DNA of 64,000 bases from NCBI GenBank assembly GCA_001916035.1, contig MNRQ01000022.1:34418-98417 (forward strand), given 5' to 3'. Within the stretch, counting starts at the first letter, position 1. Each line of letters opens with the position of its first letter. Position numbers and translations under genes: made by a program. The notes under the pieces were generated by a model. That model worked only from the letters and a program-made list of their open reading frames with translations, did no database searches and had not been told where the DNA came from. The DNA is from Clostridium sp. 27_14 (GTDB lineage Bacteria > Bacillota > Clostridia > TANB77 > CAG-508). This document shows, piece after piece, positions 62,727 to 64,000 of the stretch.

Positions 62727-64000
62727 ATGAAAGATAAAGATAAGAAAAAGTTATCAAAAAACCAAATAAGGCTCATACGTTTTTGTGTGTGTCTTGCTGC
62801 GTTTATCGTGCTTTACGCCGTCGGCAAGACCGTCGGTATGCCGTGGTACGTGGGACTTGCGACGTATCTTGTCGTGTACTTCGCGATAGGCTACGACGTG
62901 CTGTTCCGCGCCGCGAGAAACATCGTGCACGGGCAGGTTTTCGACGAAAACTTTTTAATGTGCGTGGCGACGGTCGGCGCGTTTGCAATCGGCGAATATC
63001 CCGAAGCCGCGGCGGTTATGCTTTTTTATCAACTTGGCGAACTGTTTCAGGATTACGCCGTCGGAAAGAGCAGGAAATCCATTGCGTCTCTTATGGATAT
63101 CCGCCCCGATAAGGCTGTAATATTTAAGGACGGACAGGAAACCGAAGTCGCGCCCGAAGAAGTTAAAATCGGCGACGTCGGCGAAAAAATCCCCGTCGAC
63201 GGTGTGGTGATAAAGGGCGAAGGAAGTCTCGATACGTCCGCGCTCACCGGCGAAAGCGTGCCGCAAACCGTGTCGGAAAACAGCATCGTTTTAAGCGGCG
63301 CCATCAACCTTTCCAGCGTTTTGTATATCCGCGCCGAGAAAGAGTTTTACGACAGCACCGTCGCAAAAATTCTCGACATGGTGGAAAACGCTTCCGCAAA
63401 GAAAGCCAAAGCCGAAAACTTTATTACAAGATTTGCAAGATATTACACCCCCGCGGTCGTTATCACGGCGGTTGTACTTGCGATTCTGCCCCCGCTCGTC
63501 ATCGATATGAGAAGCGGCGCGGTCTGGATCTCGTGGCTCAATCGCGCGCTTACGTTCCTTGTCATCAGTTGTCCGTGCGCGCTTGTCATCAGTGTTCCGA
63601 TGTCGTTTTTCGGCGGTATCGGCTGCGCGTCCAGAAAGGGCATACTTTTCAAGGGAACGAGTTATCTGGAACTTATCGACAAGGCAAATATATTCGTGTT
63701 TGACAAAACCGGCACGTTGACGAAAGGTACTTTCGACGTCAAAAAGGTTATCCCCGCGGAAAACCGCGACGAAATCCTGCGCGTTGCGTGCATCGCCGAA
63801 AGCGGCAGCCTGCACCCCATCGCAAAAAGCATTTACAAAGCGTACGGAAAGTCCGTTGACAGTTCCGAATATCAAATCACGGAACGCTCGGGACGCGGTA
63901 TGGAAGCGACGGGACCCGAAGGGCGCATACTTTGCGGCAGCGGCAGATTGCTTGTCGAAAACGGCGTTGCGATTATCCCCGTCGAAGAAGTCGGAAGCGT
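62727..64000 (+). CDS. cadA: heavy-metal P1B-type ATPase (CadA/ZntA-like), 3' end outside the window
   Basis: The frame is open from ATG 62,727 to the window edge (424 codons). Motifs: TGES in the actuator domain, SCPCALVIS (transmembrane metal site typical of Cd/Zn/Pb pumps), FDKTGTLTKG (phosphorylation site) and SLHPIAKS (HP motif). No N-terminal HMA domain is present; one is supplied by the gene before. The actuator loop reads VKIGDVGEKIPVDG where relatives have about six more residues between GD and GEK, an in-frame loss at about 63,178. The ArsR-HMA-ATPase set is a classic metal-efflux operon. Confidence 0.9.
   Translation, partial: MKDKDKKKLSKNQIRLIRFCVCLAAFIVLYAVGKTVGMPWYVGLATYLVVYFAIGYDVLFRAARNIVHGQVFDENFLMCVATVGAFAIGEYPEAAAVMLFYQLGELFQDYAVGKSRKSIASLMDIRPDKAVIFKDGQETEVAPEEVKIGDVGEKIPVDGVVIKGEGSLDTSALTGESVPQTVSENSIVLSGAINLSSVLYIRAEKEFYDSTVAKILDMVENASAKKAKAENFITRFARYYTPAVVITAVVLAILPPLVIDMRSGAVWISWLNRALTFLVISCPCALVISVPMSFFGGIGCASRKGILFKGTSYLELIDKANIFVFDKTGTLTKGTFDVKKVIPAENRDEILRVACIAESGSLHPIAKSIYKAYGKSVDSSEYQITERSGRGMEATGPEGRILCGSGRLLVENGVAIIPVEEVGS

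Noticed and set aside
63291..63875. 194-residue minus-strand frame opposite the P1B ATPase
   Set aside because: GC-rich DNA leaves long antisense frames by chance; the plus frame has all P-type ATPase motifs.

Overview
The window is about 62 kb of very AT-rich DNA (roughly a quarter G+C by eye) followed, from about 62,120, by about 1.9 kb of much more GC-rich DNA. Ribosome binding sites of the AAAGGAGG type, WhiA, YsxC, SerS, Obg, RNase J, PrkC/PrpC/RsgA, and above all the spore-coat proteins SpoIVA (15,029-16,507) and SpoVM (a 24-residue gene at 54,057-54,131) point to an endospore-forming Clostridia-type Firmicute. The scatter of single-base frameshifts and the composition break suggest a metagenome-derived contig of an uncultured species. 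Most of the window is core housekeeping chromosome. I see no prophage, insertion sequence, CRISPR array or rRNA.

Layout: RNase J, a possible broken micro-gene, glutamyl-tRNA synthetase and a DUF951 protein (0-5 kb). On the minus strand come ysxC, serS and a DUF1653 protein (5.3-7.6 kb). Then an NCX-type exchanger, prmC, whiA, hemW, an acyltransferase/DUF6320 pair and rlmN (7.8-15 kb), followed by spoIVA (-), a UAP1-like nucleotidyltransferase with a separate left-handed beta-helix protein, a YvlD-like membrane protein, a frameshifted DUF421 gene with DUF4363, and a Lon-family protease (15-23 kb). Next are TetR + acyl-CoA ligase and a coiled-coil protein (23-27 kb), then an NrtR-type Nudix regulator facing two tandem paralogous radical SAM genes (27.5-30.4 kb), tRNA(CAU), a beta-CASP metallo-beta-lactamase protein and a PIN-PhoH ATPase (30.4-33.9 kb).

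A long plus-strand run follows: pth, rng, rimO, an unknown 498-residue protein, trpS and obg (34-41 kb). A TetR gene lies divergent to an RND/MMPL exporter with a secreted heptad-repeat partner (41-46.4 kb). Then come deoD (-), prpC-prkC-rsgA-rpe (47.4-52 kb), small membrane and Cys-rich proteins, nth (-), spoVM, rpmB (-), tig-clpP-clpX, a CmpB-type membrane protein, class I fructose-bisphosphate aldolase, a broken M14 peptidase and a membrane-anchored nuclease (52-61.6 kb). The window ends in a DUF3006-like/ArsR fusion ORF across the composition break, an HMA protein and a truncated CadA-type P1B ATPase.

Points of most interest: the NrtR-linked radical SAM pair; SpoVM and other micro-genes; two families of palindromic intergenic repeats; four identical 'extra C between T and GG' frameshifts in two genes; a marked A-to-T drift of synonymous codons from 5' to 3' within several genes; and the abrupt junction near 62.1 kb, which is either a recent transfer or, more likely, a chimeric assembly.
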